A stretch of DNA of 64,000 bases, taken from the NCBI GenBank assembly GCA_937899415.1, contig CALBPI010000057.1, forward strand, positions 1-64,000. Reading direction: 5' to 3'. The stretch comes from an uncultured Gammaproteobacteria bacterium. GTDB taxonomy: Bacteria; Pseudomonadota; Gammaproteobacteria; Steroidobacterales; Woeseiaceae. Position 1 is the first letter of the stretch, and each line of letters opens with the position of its first letter. The notes beneath the pieces are model-generated. The model ran no database searches. It was not told where the DNA came from and was given only the letters and a program-made list of their open reading frames with translations. Positions 21,665 to 31,341 of the stretch are shown here, one piece after another. A program made the translations under genes and the position numbers.

Positions 21665-22588
21665 TCAGCGCGCCTGCCCCCGGGGGGCGACGCGAACCAT
21701 ATTAAACCAGGCGTCGACGTAACCGGCGACGCAAACGAGCATGACCGCAAACGGGTTGCCCAACAGTGTGGTGGCCAGCACGCCGTAAAACACGACAAGT
21801 GACCACTCCGGCCAATCAAAACGCTGACGTAGCCAGTGCATCAGCGCACAACCGTGCAGCCCGAACGCCAGCAGCAGCACGATGGCCGCGTTGGCACCGG
21901 GCACCCAGCCCGCGAACGAGCCGACTACCGCCAGCAGCACGAGCGCTGCGGCCAGTGCGCGACCCAGGTTGAGGTCACGAAACCGGCCAAACCGGGCCCG
22001 GCCCTTGTCAGTAGCGTGATCCCACATGGCGTAGCCACCCAGAATCGAAACGGCCAACGCGACGAAGGCCCAGCCCGCTGCCACGCCCGACATGTACTGC
22101 GCGATGAGCGTCACGCCTTCGCTGACTTCCTGGTCGCTCAGCTGCGAGAGCTGCGTACCACTCTCGCGAGCCGAGGCCAGCAGGTACTCGATCGCGTTCG
22201 TCCAGTATGCTGTCACATCGTCCACGGCCACGTAGAACGCCACCAGGACTCCCACAATGGCCAGTAACGAGGCCTGCAACGCCAACGTCAGCGACCCGGT
22301 GCGGCCCAGCACGGTAGCCATCAACATGGCCAGTGTGAGCGATACGCCAGCTGACACGAGGTAGACGAGCGCGATCGGGTCCGGATTGGCTATGACCTGA
22401 ATCGCGCCAACAATGCCCCAGCCGCCCGCGATCCAGGGCAATGCCGCCATCGGACCAAACTGCAGCACGCCCGCCACGGCGATCATCGGTGCCATGAAAT
22501 TGAGCAGCGGCACGATGAGCAGAAACGCTACGGCCAGGGTCAGCCGGTGACGTGACTGCAGCACCCAGACAGCGAGCTGCTTCAGCAT
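21665..22588 (-). CDS. DUF2232-like polytopic membrane protein
   Basis: 307 aa multi-TM protein between rpsR and rplI. Confidence 0.6.
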   Translation of the reverse strand: MLKQLAVWVLQSRHRLTLAVAFLLIVPLLNFMAPMIAVAGVLQFGPMAALPWIAGGWGIVGAIQVIANPDPIALVYLVSAGVSLTLAMLMATVLGRTGSLTLALQASLLAIVGVLVAFYVAVDDVTAYWTNAIEYLLASARESGTQLSQLSDQEVSEGVTLIAQYMSGVAAGWAFVALAVSILGGYAMWDHATDKGRARFGRFRDLNLGRALAAALVLLAVVGSFAGWVPGANAAIVLLLAFGLHGCALMHWLRQRFDWPEWSLVVFYGVLATTLLGNPFAVMLVCVAGYVDAWFNMVRVAPRGQAR

Positions 22589-22616
22589 GGGCCGATGGCG
22601 TCGCGGCGCGACGCGA

Positions 22617-22841
22617 TCAGTGACGGTCGGTGTAGGGCAGCAGCGCCAGGTAACGCGCGCGCTTCACCGCGGTCGCGAGCTGACGCTGGTAGCGCGCCTT
22701 CGTGCCCGTGATGCGGCTCGGTACGATCTTGCCCGTTTCTGTGATGTAGGCCTTGAGCAGATTCAAATCCTTGTAGTCGATCTGATCGATGCCTTCGGCG
22801 GTGAAACGGCAGTACTTGCGACGACGTGAGTAACGGCTCAT
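22617..22841 (-). CDS. rpsR: 30S ribosomal protein S18
   Basis: [50 protein letters not shown]. Confidence 0.98.
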   Translation of the reverse strand: MSRYSRRRKYCRFTAEGIDQIDYKDLNLLKAYITETGKIVPSRITGTKARYQRQLATAVKRARYLALLPYTDRH

Positions 22842-23356
22842 GCGCTGGCCTCCTCGGTTTCGGTTGCTTCAGCGGCAAGCGCTTCATCTGCAGGTGCTTC
22901 TTCGGCGGCTGCTTCTTCAGCGGCCGCTTCTGCAGGCGCTTCGCCTTCACCCTGCTCGGCTTCGCGGGCGCGCGCTTCTGCAGCCGCTTTCGCTTCGCGG
23001 CGGCGCGCGGTCTCGCGCTCTTTGGCTTTCTCGTCTTCAACGGCCTTGGCCATGGGCGAGGCTTCGCTGACGGCGTCGTCGACGCGCATGATCAGGTGAC
23101 GGAGAACGGCGTCATTAAATTTGAACGCGCCTTTGATCTCGTCGATCGTCGGCTGATCGCATTCGACGTTCATGAGCAGGTAGTGCGCCTTGTGCACCTT
23201 GTTGATGCTGTGCGCGAGCTGGCGACGGCCCCAGTCTTCCTGGCGGTGGATCGCGCCACCGGCGTCCGAGATGAGCTTGCCGTAGCGCTCGAGCATGCCG
23301 GGCACCTGTTCGCTCTGGTCAGGGTGGACCAGAAACACGATTTCGTAGTGTCTCAA
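22838..23356 (-). CDS. rpsF: 30S ribosomal protein S6 with long Ala/Glu-rich C-terminal extension
   Basis: [28 protein letters not shown] start with AGGAG upstream; 4-bp overlap with rpsR. Confidence 0.95.
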   Translation of the reverse strand: MRHYEIVFLVHPDQSEQVPGMLERYGKLISDAGGAIHRQEDWGRRQLAHSINKVHKAHYLLMNVECDQPTIDEIKGAFKFNDAVLRHLIMRVDDAVSEASPMAKAVEDEKAKERETARRREAKAAAEARAREAEQGEGEAPAEAAAEEAAAEEAPADEALAAEATETEEASA

Positions 23357-23362
23357 AAGAGG

Positions 23363-23398
23363 CTCCTTACGGGTTCGCCACCCGCTTCACGGTGTGGC
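23363..23398 (-). promoter_or_regulatory. Candidate S6:S18-type autoregulatory mRNA leader of rpsF
   Basis: Minus strand GCCAC-A-CCG-TGAAG-CGG-GTGGC hairpin (23377-23398) followed by AGGAG before the rpsF TTG start. Confidence 0.4.
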
Positions 23399-23530
23399 AA
23401 GGAGTGAGCCTGCAACGCTGCCGCTGACTGCGACGACGCGCGCAAACCCCCAGATTGTGTCGATGTCGCCCGGGCCTGGCCCCGACGAGCCGCGCATTGT
23501 AGTCCGGCCGGGGGTGGCCCGGCAAGCGAT

Positions 23531-24289
23531 TCAGCCGGCTTCTGTGCGCTGCCGAACGGCCTCGAACAGACAGATCCCTGTGGCCACCGAAACATTGAGA
23601 CTCTCGACCTGCCCGGCCATGGGCAGGCGCACGCTGGCGTCACAGCGTTCGGCCAGCTCAGTCGCGACCCCAATATCCTCAGCGCCCAGGACTAAAGCGG
23701 CAGGGCCCGTGAAGCGGGCCGACCAGATCGGAGTCTCGGACTGGTCGCTGGTGGCCGTGCGGACCACGCCATATTCGCCGAGCCAGTCCAGCGTGCGGGC
23801 CAGCGAGGGCACCACCACGAGCGGCACCAGTTCGGCGGCACCACTGGCCACCTTGCGCGCCGCCGGGGTCAACGGCGCCGATCGGCGCTTGGGCACGATC
23901 ACGGCCATGACGCCGGCCGCCTCGGCCGTGCGCAGGCAGGCACCCAGGTTGTGCGGGTCCTGCACACCGTCGAGCAAGAGCAGCAGCGGCGCCCCGCCCT
24001 CGCCTAGCGTCGCTTCAATCTGACTGCGCAGGCCCGCCTCATCGAGCGGTTGCAGATCGGCGAACTCAGCTACGACCCCCTGATGCGTGGTGCCTTTGGC
24101 CATGTCGTCGAGGCGGCGATTGCGCACTCGCTGCACCGCCACACCTGCAGCCTTGGCCGCTTCGGTCAGCTCGAGCAAGCGCGGGTTCTTGACCCGTTCA
24201 TCGACATACACGCGCCGCAGCTTGTCGGGCATGGTGTCGACGAGCCGTGCCACGGCGTGAATGCCGGCGCTGTAACGGGAGTGCGCCAT
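23531..24289 (-). CDS. rlmB: 23S rRNA 2'-O-ribose methyltransferase RlmB
   Basis: SpoU-type LLLLDGVQDPHNLGACLRTAEAAGV and MAGQVESLNVSVATGICLFE. Confidence 0.96.
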   Translation of the reverse strand: MAHSRYSAGIHAVARLVDTMPDKLRRVYVDERVKNPRLLELTEAAKAAGVAVQRVRNRRLDDMAKGTTHQGVVAEFADLQPLDEAGLRSQIEATLGEGGAPLLLLLDGVQDPHNLGACLRTAEAAGVMAVIVPKRRSAPLTPAARKVASGAAELVPLVVVPSLARTLDWLGEYGVVRTATSDQSETPIWSARFTGPAALVLGAEDIGVATELAERCDASVRLPMAGQVESLNVSVATGICLFEAVRQRTEAG

Positions 24290-26487
24290 CAGCGACGGCC
24301 GCGGCGGCCTCCACGGCGGGCCGCGTCGTCGCGCTTGCCCCCAAAGGCCGGGTGATGATCGTAAAGCACGAAGTCGATCTGCCGGGTCTCGAGATCGACG
24401 CGGTCGACAATGACCTCGACGCTGTCGCCCAGCGTGTAGGACTGACCCGTGCGGCTGCCCACGAGGCGCTGTCGCTCGGGCTCGTGCTCGTAGTAGTCAT
24501 TGCGCAGGCTCGACACGTGCACGAGACCGTCCACCTGCAGCTCGCCGAGCTGCACAAACAGGCCAAAGTGCGTCACGCCCGAGATAATGCCCTCAAAGCG
24601 TCCGCCCAGGTGCTTTTGCATGTACTGACATTTGAGCAGTGCCTCGACTTCACGCGTGGCGTCCTCGGCCCGCCGTTCGCGTTCCGAGGTGAGCTTGCCG
24701 AGCTGCTGCATACGGTCGGCGCTGTAGCCGTAGGCGCGCGCCTTGCCACCGCTGGTCATGTGACGGATCGCCCGGTGCACGAGCAAGTCCGGGTAACGGC
24801 GAATCGGCGAGGTAAAATGCGCGTACTGATCGAGCGCCAGGCCAAAGTGGCCGATGTTGTCAGGCGTGTACTCGGCGTGCGCGAAGGTGCGCAGCAACGC
24901 CATATTGATCGCGTAAGCGTCGGGACGGTCCTGCACAGACGCCATGAGATTGCGCAACACACTGGGCTTCGGGTGTGCCGCATGCGGCACCTTGAAACCG
25001 AGCCCCACCATGTAGGCGCGAAACTCCTCGAAGCGCTCCTCGTCGGGCTTGGCGTGCACGCGAAACAGCGCCTGCACCTTTCTGCGTGTGATGAATCGTG
25101 CAGCCTCCACGTTCGCCGCGATCATGCACTCTTCAATGAGACGATGCGCGTCGTTGCGCGGCGCCGAAATGATGCGCTGCACGTCGCCGGCGTCATCAAC
25201 GCGGATACGAAGTTGTGGCAGGTCGAGTTCGATGGCGCCGCGTTTCTTGCGGCGCTTGGCGAAGGCCTTGTAGAGACCATGCAGCGCATCGACTGAAACG
25301 GCGATGTCGCCTTCGATCTCCGCGTGCGCTTCGCCCTCGAGATAACGGCCGACGGTGCTGTAGGTCAGGCGCGCGTGGGAACGCATGACGGCATCATAAA
25401 AGCGCGAGCGCGTGACCTCGCCCTGTGCGCTCACGGACATGTCGCAGACCATGCACAGCCGGTCGACCTTGGGGTTCAGCGAACACAGGCCGTTCGACAG
25501 CACCTCGGGCAGCATAGGCACGACGCGGTCCGGGAAGTAGACGGACGTGGCGCGCTTGATCGCCTCTTTGTCGATCGGGCTGTCGGGCGTCACGTAATGC
25601 GCCACATCTGCGATGGCGACCACGAGGCGCCAACCACCATCCTTACGCGGTGCCGCAAACACGGCGTCATCGAAGTCGCGGGCATCGGCACCATCGATAG
25701 TGACGAGTGGCAGTTTGCGCAGGTCTTTCCGGCCCTGTTTGGCACGCGTGGGCACCGTGCGCCCAAATGCCTTGGCCTGCTCTGCAACGGCGCGCGGCCA
25801 CTGGTGCGGAATACCGTGGGCGTGAATCGCAAGGTCGGTCGGCATACCGCGCTTATCCGGCGAACCCAAAACCTGCGCGATGCGCGCGGTGGCCTGCGCC
25901 TCGCGCTCGGGGTAGTCGAGAATTCTCGCGACCACCATTTCGCCGGCCTTTGCACCGCCGTGCTCACCTTGCGGAATCAGCACACGTTGCGTCAGGCGGG
26001 GGTTGTCGGGAATCACAAGCCCAATGCCACGCGCACGAATGTACTTGCCCGCCACCTCAGTGTGCGCGCGTTCGAGGATGTCGACGACACGGCCCTCGGC
26101 GCCGCGACGCGTGCGTTTATGGACCTTGCCTGCCACGCGGTCGCCGTGCATCAGGCGCTGCATCTCGCGTGGCGACAGGTACAGGTCGTCGCTATCGTCG
26201 TCGGTGACGAGAAAGCCAAAGCCGTCTTTGTGCGCACTGACGTTGCCGGTCACGAGGTGCAGGCGTTCGGCCAGGCAATACTCTTCGCTGCGGTTCAGAT
26301 GGATTTGTCCGGCGCGGAGTGCCCGGGTCAACACCTCGTTGAGCTTTTTGCGGTCTTTGCGCGTGCGGATGCCGAAGTGCTCGGCAAGCGCGTCATAGTC
26401 CATGGGGCGGCCGCACTCGGTGAGCACGTCCAGTATGGCGTTGCGGTCGGGGATACGGTGGGCGTAGCGGTCTTTCTGACGGGTCAA
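24289..26487 (-). CDS. rnr: Ribonuclease R
   Basis: RNB domain TIDGADARDFDDAVFA, HFTSPIRRYPDLLVHRAI, S1 domain; start set at TTG 26487 because the longer ORF (to 26745) runs antisense through the tRNA. Confidence 0.93.
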   Translation of the reverse strand: MTRQKDRYAHRIPDRNAILDVLTECGRPMDYDALAEHFGIRTRKDRKKLNEVLTRALRAGQIHLNRSEEYCLAERLHLVTGNVSAHKDGFGFLVTDDDSDDLYLSPREMQRLMHGDRVAGKVHKRTRRGAEGRVVDILERAHTEVAGKYIRARGIGLVIPDNPRLTQRVLIPQGEHGGAKAGEMVVARILDYPEREAQATARIAQVLGSPDKRGMPTDLAIHAHGIPHQWPRAVAEQAKAFGRTVPTRAKQGRKDLRKLPLVTIDGADARDFDDAVFAAPRKDGGWRLVVAIADVAHYVTPDSPIDKEAIKRATSVYFPDRVVPMLPEVLSNGLCSLNPKVDRLCMVCDMSVSAQGEVTRSRFYDAVMRSHARLTYSTVGRYLEGEAHAEIEGDIAVSVDALHGLYKAFAKRRKKRGAIELDLPQLRIRVDDAGDVQRIISAPRNDAHRLIEECMIAANVEAARFITRRKVQALFRVHAKPDEERFEEFRAYMVGLGFKVPHAAHPKPSVLRNLMASVQDRPDAYAINMALLRTFAHAEYTPDNIGHFGLALDQYAHFTSPIRRYPDLLVHRAIRHMTSGGKARAYGYSADRMQQLGKLTSERERRAEDATREVEALLKCQYMQKHLGGRFEGIISGVTHFGLFVQLGELQVDGLVHVSSLRNDYYEHEPERQRLVGSRTGQSYTLGDSVEVIVDRVDLETRQIDFVLYDHHPAFGGKRDDAARRGGRRGRR

Positions 26488-26588
26488 AAGGGATCTCGGG
26501 ATTCGGTTGCTGGTAGGATTGACAGCCTGCAGGGGCTCGGCTAATGTTCGCGGCCCGCTCGGGGCCGTAAGTGTAACGGTTCCACCTT

Positions 26589-26675
26589 GCCCAGGTGGCG
26601 GAATTGGTAGACGCGCATGGTTCAGGTCCATGTCTACGAAAGTAGGTGGAGGTTCAAGTCCTCTCCTGGGCACCA
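26589..26675 (+). tRNA. tRNA-Leu(CAG), CCA encoded
   Basis: GCCCAGG...CCTGGGC acceptor stem, CATGG-TTCAGGT-CCATG anticodon arm, long variable arm GTCTACGAAAGTAGGT, GGTTCAAGTCC T-arm. Confidence 0.97.
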
Positions 26676-26684
26676 AACCCAAAG

Positions 26685-26711
26685 CGCCGGCCTGTGGCCG
26701 GCGTTTGTCTT
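26685..26711 (+). terminator. Rho-independent-like terminator after tRNA-Leu
   Basis: cgccggcc-tgt-ggccggcg stem then tttgtcttt. Confidence 0.75.
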
Positions 26712-26818
26712 TGGCACCCATGAGAGCCGTCCGCCAGGGTGCCAATCCGCCGAAGTTGCAGCTGCAGTGATCGGGAAGCGTTACGCAGCGTCTTCAGCGC
26801 CGTGCTGCGACCGCACGT

Positions 26819-26843
26819 GGTTCAAGTCCTCTCCTGGGCACCA
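26819..26843 (+). repeat. Exact 25-bp duplicate of the tRNA-Leu 3' end
   Basis: ggttcaagtcctctcctgggcacca is identical to 26651-26675; no matching 5' acceptor strand in the preceding bases. Confidence 0.95.
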
Positions 26844-26850
26844 TTCTCAG

Positions 26851-26873
26851 AACGCCGGCCCTGCGCCGGCGTT
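26851..26873 (+). terminator. Hairpin after the partial tRNA copy, resembling the first tRNA terminator
   Basis: aacgccggc-cctgc-gccggcgtt, 9-bp stem, weak T tract. Confidence 0.5.
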
Positions 26874-26909
26874 CGCGTATCTGATACCCGCCTCCCAGTT
26901 TGCCGCGCC

Positions 26910-27572
26910 ATGAATGTCGCGATCGCCACGCTTGTGTTCATCGCAAGCCACGTCGTGATCGCCCGCACGGGTCTCAAGCCCTGGCTCACAAAAAAGATCG
27001 GGCCTCGCGGCTACCTCGCAGCCTACTCGCTGCTTTCCCTCGCACTGCTCGGCTGGGTCATCGTGGCACTGCTTGCCGCACCGCGCGCAGTGCTCTGGGC
27101 CGCGCCTGGCTGGAGTTGGGCTTTCGCCGCTATTGCGTCGCTACTCGGCTTCATGCTCATTGGCATCGGCGCCCTCTCGCCCAACCCATTGTCGGTGAGT
27201 TTTCGCGACGCAGGCTTTGATCCCGAACGGCCCGGCGTTGTCGGCTGGGTACGCCACCCACTACTTCTTGGACTGACGTTCTGGGCCATTGCGCATGTGC
27301 CCGCCAACGGCGATTGGCCAAGCCTCGCACTCTTCGGCGTGAGCGCGGCATTCGGTCTGCGTGGCATGTATCGCGTCGGGTTAAGGAAGCGACAGCAATT
27401 GGGACCGGCACGCTGGACGTCCATGACGGCAGCACGCGGCCACGTCGACACACGGGCCGTGGCCGGCGCGTTGGCCGGAACCGCGCTTTGGGCGATCGCA
27501 CTCTTCGCGCACGGCGCCTTATTTGGCGCCAACCCACTGGCCGTGCTGCGCGCGCAACTGGGGCTGCTGTGA
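26910..27572 (+). CDS. NnrU-like membrane protein
   Basis: Multi-TM protein with GVVGWVRHPLLLGLTFWAIAHV; start trimmed from 26739. Confidence 0.75.
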   Translation: MNVAIATLVFIASHVVIARTGLKPWLTKKIGPRGYLAAYSLLSLALLGWVIVALLAAPRAVLWAAPGWSWAFAAIASLLGFMLIGIGALSPNPLSVSFRDAGFDPERPGVVGWVRHPLLLGLTFWAIAHVPANGDWPSLALFGVSAAFGLRGMYRVGLRKRQQLGPARWTSMTAARGHVDTRAVAGALAGTALWAIALFAHGALFGANPLAVLRAQLGLL

Positions 27573-27638
27573 ACGCGCTTTCGGCGACAAAATGCGATTG
27601 CGATGAACCTTTGGGCGGGCTGTAACGACCTTTAGATC

Positions 27639-28193
27639 ATGAGCACGGCACATCACAACGCGAATACGCAGCGCCTGTTCGACGAGTACCTCGTGCTCGC
27701 CGTACGTTCCGGTGACCGCGCTGCCGGTGAGCGACTTGCGGCGCGCTGGCGGCCGCGGCTGCTGCGCACAGCGCGACGTCTCGTTGGAGACAGCACAGCC
27801 GCCGAGGATGTCGTGCAGGACACCTGGATTGGTATTGCGCGGGGCATCTCGCGTCTCAAGGACCCGGCGCGATTTCCGGCCTGGACGTTCGGCATTCTGC
27901 AACGGCGCTGCGCCGACCATCACCGTCGCCACTACCGCGAGCGCGAGCGCGACGCGACGCTGGGCGACAGTGACGGCGCCACTGCGTCGCGCGCGGAAGC
28001 GCGGCTCGAACTCGACGACGCCTTTGCTCAGCTGACCCATGAGCACCGCACGGCTGCAGTGCTCTTCTACGGCGAGGGACTGACACTCGCCGAAATCGCA
28101 ACCGCGACGGCTGTGCCGTTGGGCACCGCCAAGTCGCGACTGTTTCACGCGCGCAGGCAACTGCGCGATTTGCTCGAAGGAGACCCGTCATGA
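27639..28193 (+). CDS. ECF-type sigma-70 family RNA polymerase sigma factor
   Basis: region 2 AEDVVQDTWIGIARGISRLKD, region 4 LTLAEIATATAVPLGTAKSRLFHARRQLRDLL. Confidence 0.92.
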   Translation: MSTAHHNANTQRLFDEYLVLAVRSGDRAAGERLAARWRPRLLRTARRLVGDSTAAEDVVQDTWIGIARGISRLKDPARFPAWTFGILQRRCADHHRRHYRERERDATLGDSDGATASRAEARLELDDAFAQLTHEHRTAAVLFYGEGLTLAEIATATAVPLGTAKSRLFHARRQLRDLLEGDPS

Positions 28194-28567
28194 CCGACGA
28201 TTTCGACAAAAGACTGTTTGGCGAGTTGACCGCCGACGATGCTGCGTTCCTGGAACGGCTTGAAGAAGACCGCGGTCTTTACTCGCAAATGGCAGACACC
28301 TTTTCTGGCCCGATGCGCTACTGGACCGTGTTTGCCTTCGTATTGAGCCTCGCCTTTTTCATTGGCGCGATCTACGCGTTGACTGAGCTGTGGGCGGGAC
28401 CGCCACTGCGCGAGAGCCTGCTCTGGCTCGCCATGTTTGGCTGGCTCGTGCTGGCCGTCGCGATGATCAAGATCTGGTTCTGGATGCGACTCAATCAAAT
28501 CACGCTGTTGCGCGAGCTCAAAAAGATCGAGCTGCAGGTGTCACGGCTGTCGCCGCACGACAGCTGA
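28190..28567 (+). CDS. Small two-TM membrane protein coupled to the ECF sigma factor (DUF6768-like; possible anti-sigma)
   Basis: 4-bp overlap with the sigma gene; two hydrophobic segments with basic/coiled C-terminus. Confidence 0.55.
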   Translation: MTDDFDKRLFGELTADDAAFLERLEEDRGLYSQMADTFSGPMRYWTVFAFVLSLAFFIGAIYALTELWAGPPLRESLLWLAMFGWLVLAVAMIKIWFWMRLNQITLLRELKKIELQVSRLSPHDS

Positions 28568-28568
28568 C

Positions 28569-30425
28569 TCAATTTGCGAACCGCGGATAGCGCGCGGCGA
28601 CCAGCGCCTGGAAACGCGGGTCGTCGCGCAGCGGGTCCCAGGACGGCTCAAACGGCAGATAGCACAATCCGAACTCGCCCTTTTCGTTGGCGAGCTCAAG
28701 CCAGCGCATCGCCTCATCGTGGTCACCGAGCGCGGCATAGGTCATCGCAAGATGCGACTCCGCGATCCGCGTTGAGCCCGCCAGCGTCTCATTGAGAATC
28801 GTACGGGCACGATCCGTCTGACCCTCACGCGCCAGCATCATGGCGAACAGCAGCCGCGTGCGCGGTTGCGCCCCTGGCGCCTCGGCCAGCGGCTGCAATC
28901 TGGCGATCCCTTCCTCAGCTTGACCCAGTCGCGACAGTTGCACGGCGAGCACTATTCTCGAGTGGGTGTAGTTTGGTGCGATCTCAACAATCTGCCTCGC
29001 CAGATCCAGCGATCGCTCATAGGCGGAGAAGCTGCCGTAGTGACCCGATGCGGCTGCCATCTCACCGACACTTCCGGGATACAGACTGAGCAAGCGCTCT
29101 ATGTAGACGAACGCGGCGTCGCGTCTGCCAGTGAGCATGTAGTAGCGCACCACGCCCTGATGCCGGAGGTCTGGGTCAGCCGCTAATGCGCGCTCATAGG
29201 CGGCTTCAGCGAGCGCCATGTCGGCCTGCACGCAGGCGTAGTGGTCACCCAGGGACGCCTGCGCCATCGCATGATTGGGGTCGAGCGTGACCGCTCGCAG
29301 CAGGGCATCGCGCGTACCCTCATGCGCCTCATCGGGCGACAGGAACCCCTGATGCGATCCCGCGTAGGTGTACATATCGCCGAGCCGAACCCAGGCATCC
29401 GTAAAGCTCGGGTCGATTTGCGTCGCCTGACGCATGTACTCGATGCCAAGCGCCATACGATCCGGTTGGTTGTAGGCGTACTCATGCAATCCCAGGGAAA
29501 ACAGACGATAGGCCTCAAGGTTGTCCGTTGGCGCTATGATCAGCCGGGCCTGCGCAGTATCCAGCGACACAGCTGTAGCTGGCACCACCGCGGGCAGGTC
29601 CTCCGCGACGGCGCGCAACAGCGCCTCACGCAAGGCCAGCGTGCCTGGCTCAGCCGGCTGCAATGACCGGTCGACAGTGGGCGCCGAGTTGGCGCGCTCG
29701 GAGATCCTGAGCCTGGCCTGCAGCGCGCCCGCCTCGTCGGCAATTGTGGCCTCGACAACGACATCGGCCAGGTCCTCACCATTCGCCACGCGGTAGCTTG
29801 CTGCCGGGTCAAGCACCCGCAGACCCTCGACGTCGTTCAACATCGTGCGCAGCTCACCCGTCAGGGCAAAAGCAGTGGGCGCCAGGCTGGCATCAGACGC
29901 CACGGGCAATACCGCCAACCGCGGTGGCCCAACCGTGGCGTCCACGCCTTCGGTCTGCTGCGTGGCCGCAAGAAACGTCATCACAGCAACCAACAGCAGC
30001 GCAGCAGCAGCGGCCAACACGCGACCAGAACCGGCCGCGGACGGCGCTGCGGGCTCGACGGCGTTCAGGGGCTCGCTGGTGGCAAACCGCGGCGCTTGCG
30101 TGAGGCGGTACCCCATCTTCGGCACCGTCTCGATGAGCTTGTTGCCGCCGTTGTTGTCGCCCAGCGCCCGCCGCAGCAGTGACATGGCGTTCGAAAGCGA
30201 TTGATCACCGCCGGGCGCGTTAGGCCAAATGGCGTCGATGAGCGCTTCGCGGCGCTGTACCTCACCGGGTTGCCTGGCCAGCACAATCAGGAGCGCCATG
30301 ACCCGAGGCTCGACCGTATTGGTCGCGCTTTCGTGTCGGATCGTGCGTGCGACGGGATCGACGTCTCGTCCACCGATCGCGAACGGTCGATCCCATTCGG
30401 CCGGCCACATGCTGACGTTTGACAT
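28569..30425 (-). CDS. Membrane-anchored winged-helix (CadC/ToxR-like) regulator with TPR periplasmic domain
   Basis: N-terminal wHTH (LIVLARQPGEVQRREALIDAIWPNAPGGDQSLSNAMSLLRRALGD), one TM (VLAAAAALLLVAVMTFLAA), C-terminal TPRs; start trimmed to MSNVSMWPAEW. Confidence 0.82.
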   Translation of the reverse strand: MSNVSMWPAEWDRPFAIGGRDVDPVARTIRHESATNTVEPRVMALLIVLARQPGEVQRREALIDAIWPNAPGGDQSLSNAMSLLRRALGDNNGGNKLIETVPKMGYRLTQAPRFATSEPLNAVEPAAPSAAGSGRVLAAAAALLLVAVMTFLAATQQTEGVDATVGPPRLAVLPVASDASLAPTAFALTGELRTMLNDVEGLRVLDPAASYRVANGEDLADVVVEATIADEAGALQARLRISERANSAPTVDRSLQPAEPGTLALREALLRAVAEDLPAVVPATAVSLDTAQARLIIAPTDNLEAYRLFSLGLHEYAYNQPDRMALGIEYMRQATQIDPSFTDAWVRLGDMYTYAGSHQGFLSPDEAHEGTRDALLRAVTLDPNHAMAQASLGDHYACVQADMALAEAAYERALAADPDLRHQGVVRYYMLTGRRDAAFVYIERLLSLYPGSVGEMAAASGHYGSFSAYERSLDLARQIVEIAPNYTHSRIVLAVQLSRLGQAEEGIARLQPLAEAPGAQPRTRLLFAMMLAREGQTDRARTILNETLAGSTRIAESHLAMTYAALGDHDEAMRWLELANEKGEFGLCYLPFEPSWDPLRDDPRFQALVAARYPRFAN

Positions 30426-30737
30426 AGGGGGCTCGCTTTCTGTTCGGCAGCAACTACAGACGCGCGGCGGCGATAGGCTCATATTAGTCACCGCCGAGAA
30501 GAACGCCAGCCCTGACGCGTCTTTGGCGTGCTTGTCGCAGTTTCGCGATCAGACAGGTATCAGACACCCATCTGGGTTGTCCCTTAGAGCCGCAAGAACG
30601 TGCCTGGCGGTACGATCACGCGGGCGCCCGCCGCTTTTTTGGGGCAGCACCTCGCCCCCCAGCGCATGACACAATTCGACGCCGAACCCGTTTTTTGCAA
30701 GATTTGCTGTCAGGCGCGATTTTCAGGAGACCCCGCC

Positions 30738-31283
30738 ATGCCAACATACACACAACACCTCGGCGTACTCGTCGGCGCTGTATTGCTGGCCGCCTGCGCG
30801 CAATCTCCCGTGGCGGCTGATGCCGAATCGCGCGCTGCAGGACCCTGCGACTCGCGAGCGCACGCTGGGCTCGACTTCTGGGTGGGTGACTGGACCGTGA
30901 GCTGGACGGGTCCCAGCGGCAAAACCCTGACGGGGACCAACCGGATTGATCGCGACACCTACAGCGGCTGCGTGGTTAGAGAGCGCTTTGACGGGCGCCC
31001 CGGCCTCGGCCTGCAGGGTACGAGTGTTTCTGTCTACGACGTCGCGGCCCGCACCTGGCGTCAGACCTGGGTCGACAACCAGGGCGGCTACATCGCACTC
31101 ACGGGCGGCCCCAAGCCCGACGGAACGTTTTCGCTACAAACCGCATTCGCGCCCGATCAGCCCCGGTTTCGCATGACCTGGAGTGACATCCAGGACGACA
31201 GCTTCATTTGGCGCTGGCAGCGCCAACAGGCGGGCATGAACGACTGGGAAGACCGCTGGGTGCTCTACTACACGCGGCGTTGA
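30738..31283 (+). CDS. Lipoprotein of unknown function, DUF1579-like
   Basis: Lipobox LLAAC; HAGLDFWVGDWTVSW pattern; GGAGA RBS; start trimmed from 30600. Confidence 0.6.
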   Translation: MPTYTQHLGVLVGAVLLAACAQSPVAADAESRAAGPCDSRAHAGLDFWVGDWTVSWTGPSGKTLTGTNRIDRDTYSGCVVRERFDGRPGLGLQGTSVSVYDVAARTWRQTWVDNQGGYIALTGGPKPDGTFSLQTAFAPDQPRFRMTWSDIQDDSFIWRWQRQQAGMNDWEDRWVLYYTRR

Positions 31284-31291
31284 GGTAAAAA

Positions 31292-31324
31292 AAAGCGCGA
31301 CCGCCCACAGGCGGCCGCGCTTCG
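31292..31324. terminator. Bidirectional terminator between convergent genes
   Basis: aaaaaaaagcgcgaccgcc-caca-ggcggccgcgcttcggttt inverted repeat between stops at 31283 and 31342. Confidence 0.75.
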
Positions 31325-31341
31325 GTTTACTGACGCGGCAC

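Noticed and set aside
25324-26544. 406-aa plus-strand ORF
   Set aside because: Antisense shadow of rnr
26488-26745. N-terminal extension of the rnr ORF (MAPWRTALMGAKDKRRPQAGALGLVPRRGLEPPPTFVDMDLNHARLPIPPPGQ...)
   Set aside because: It is the antisense translation of tRNA-Leu and its flanks; rnr-like sequence begins after this, so a TTG start at 26487 was used
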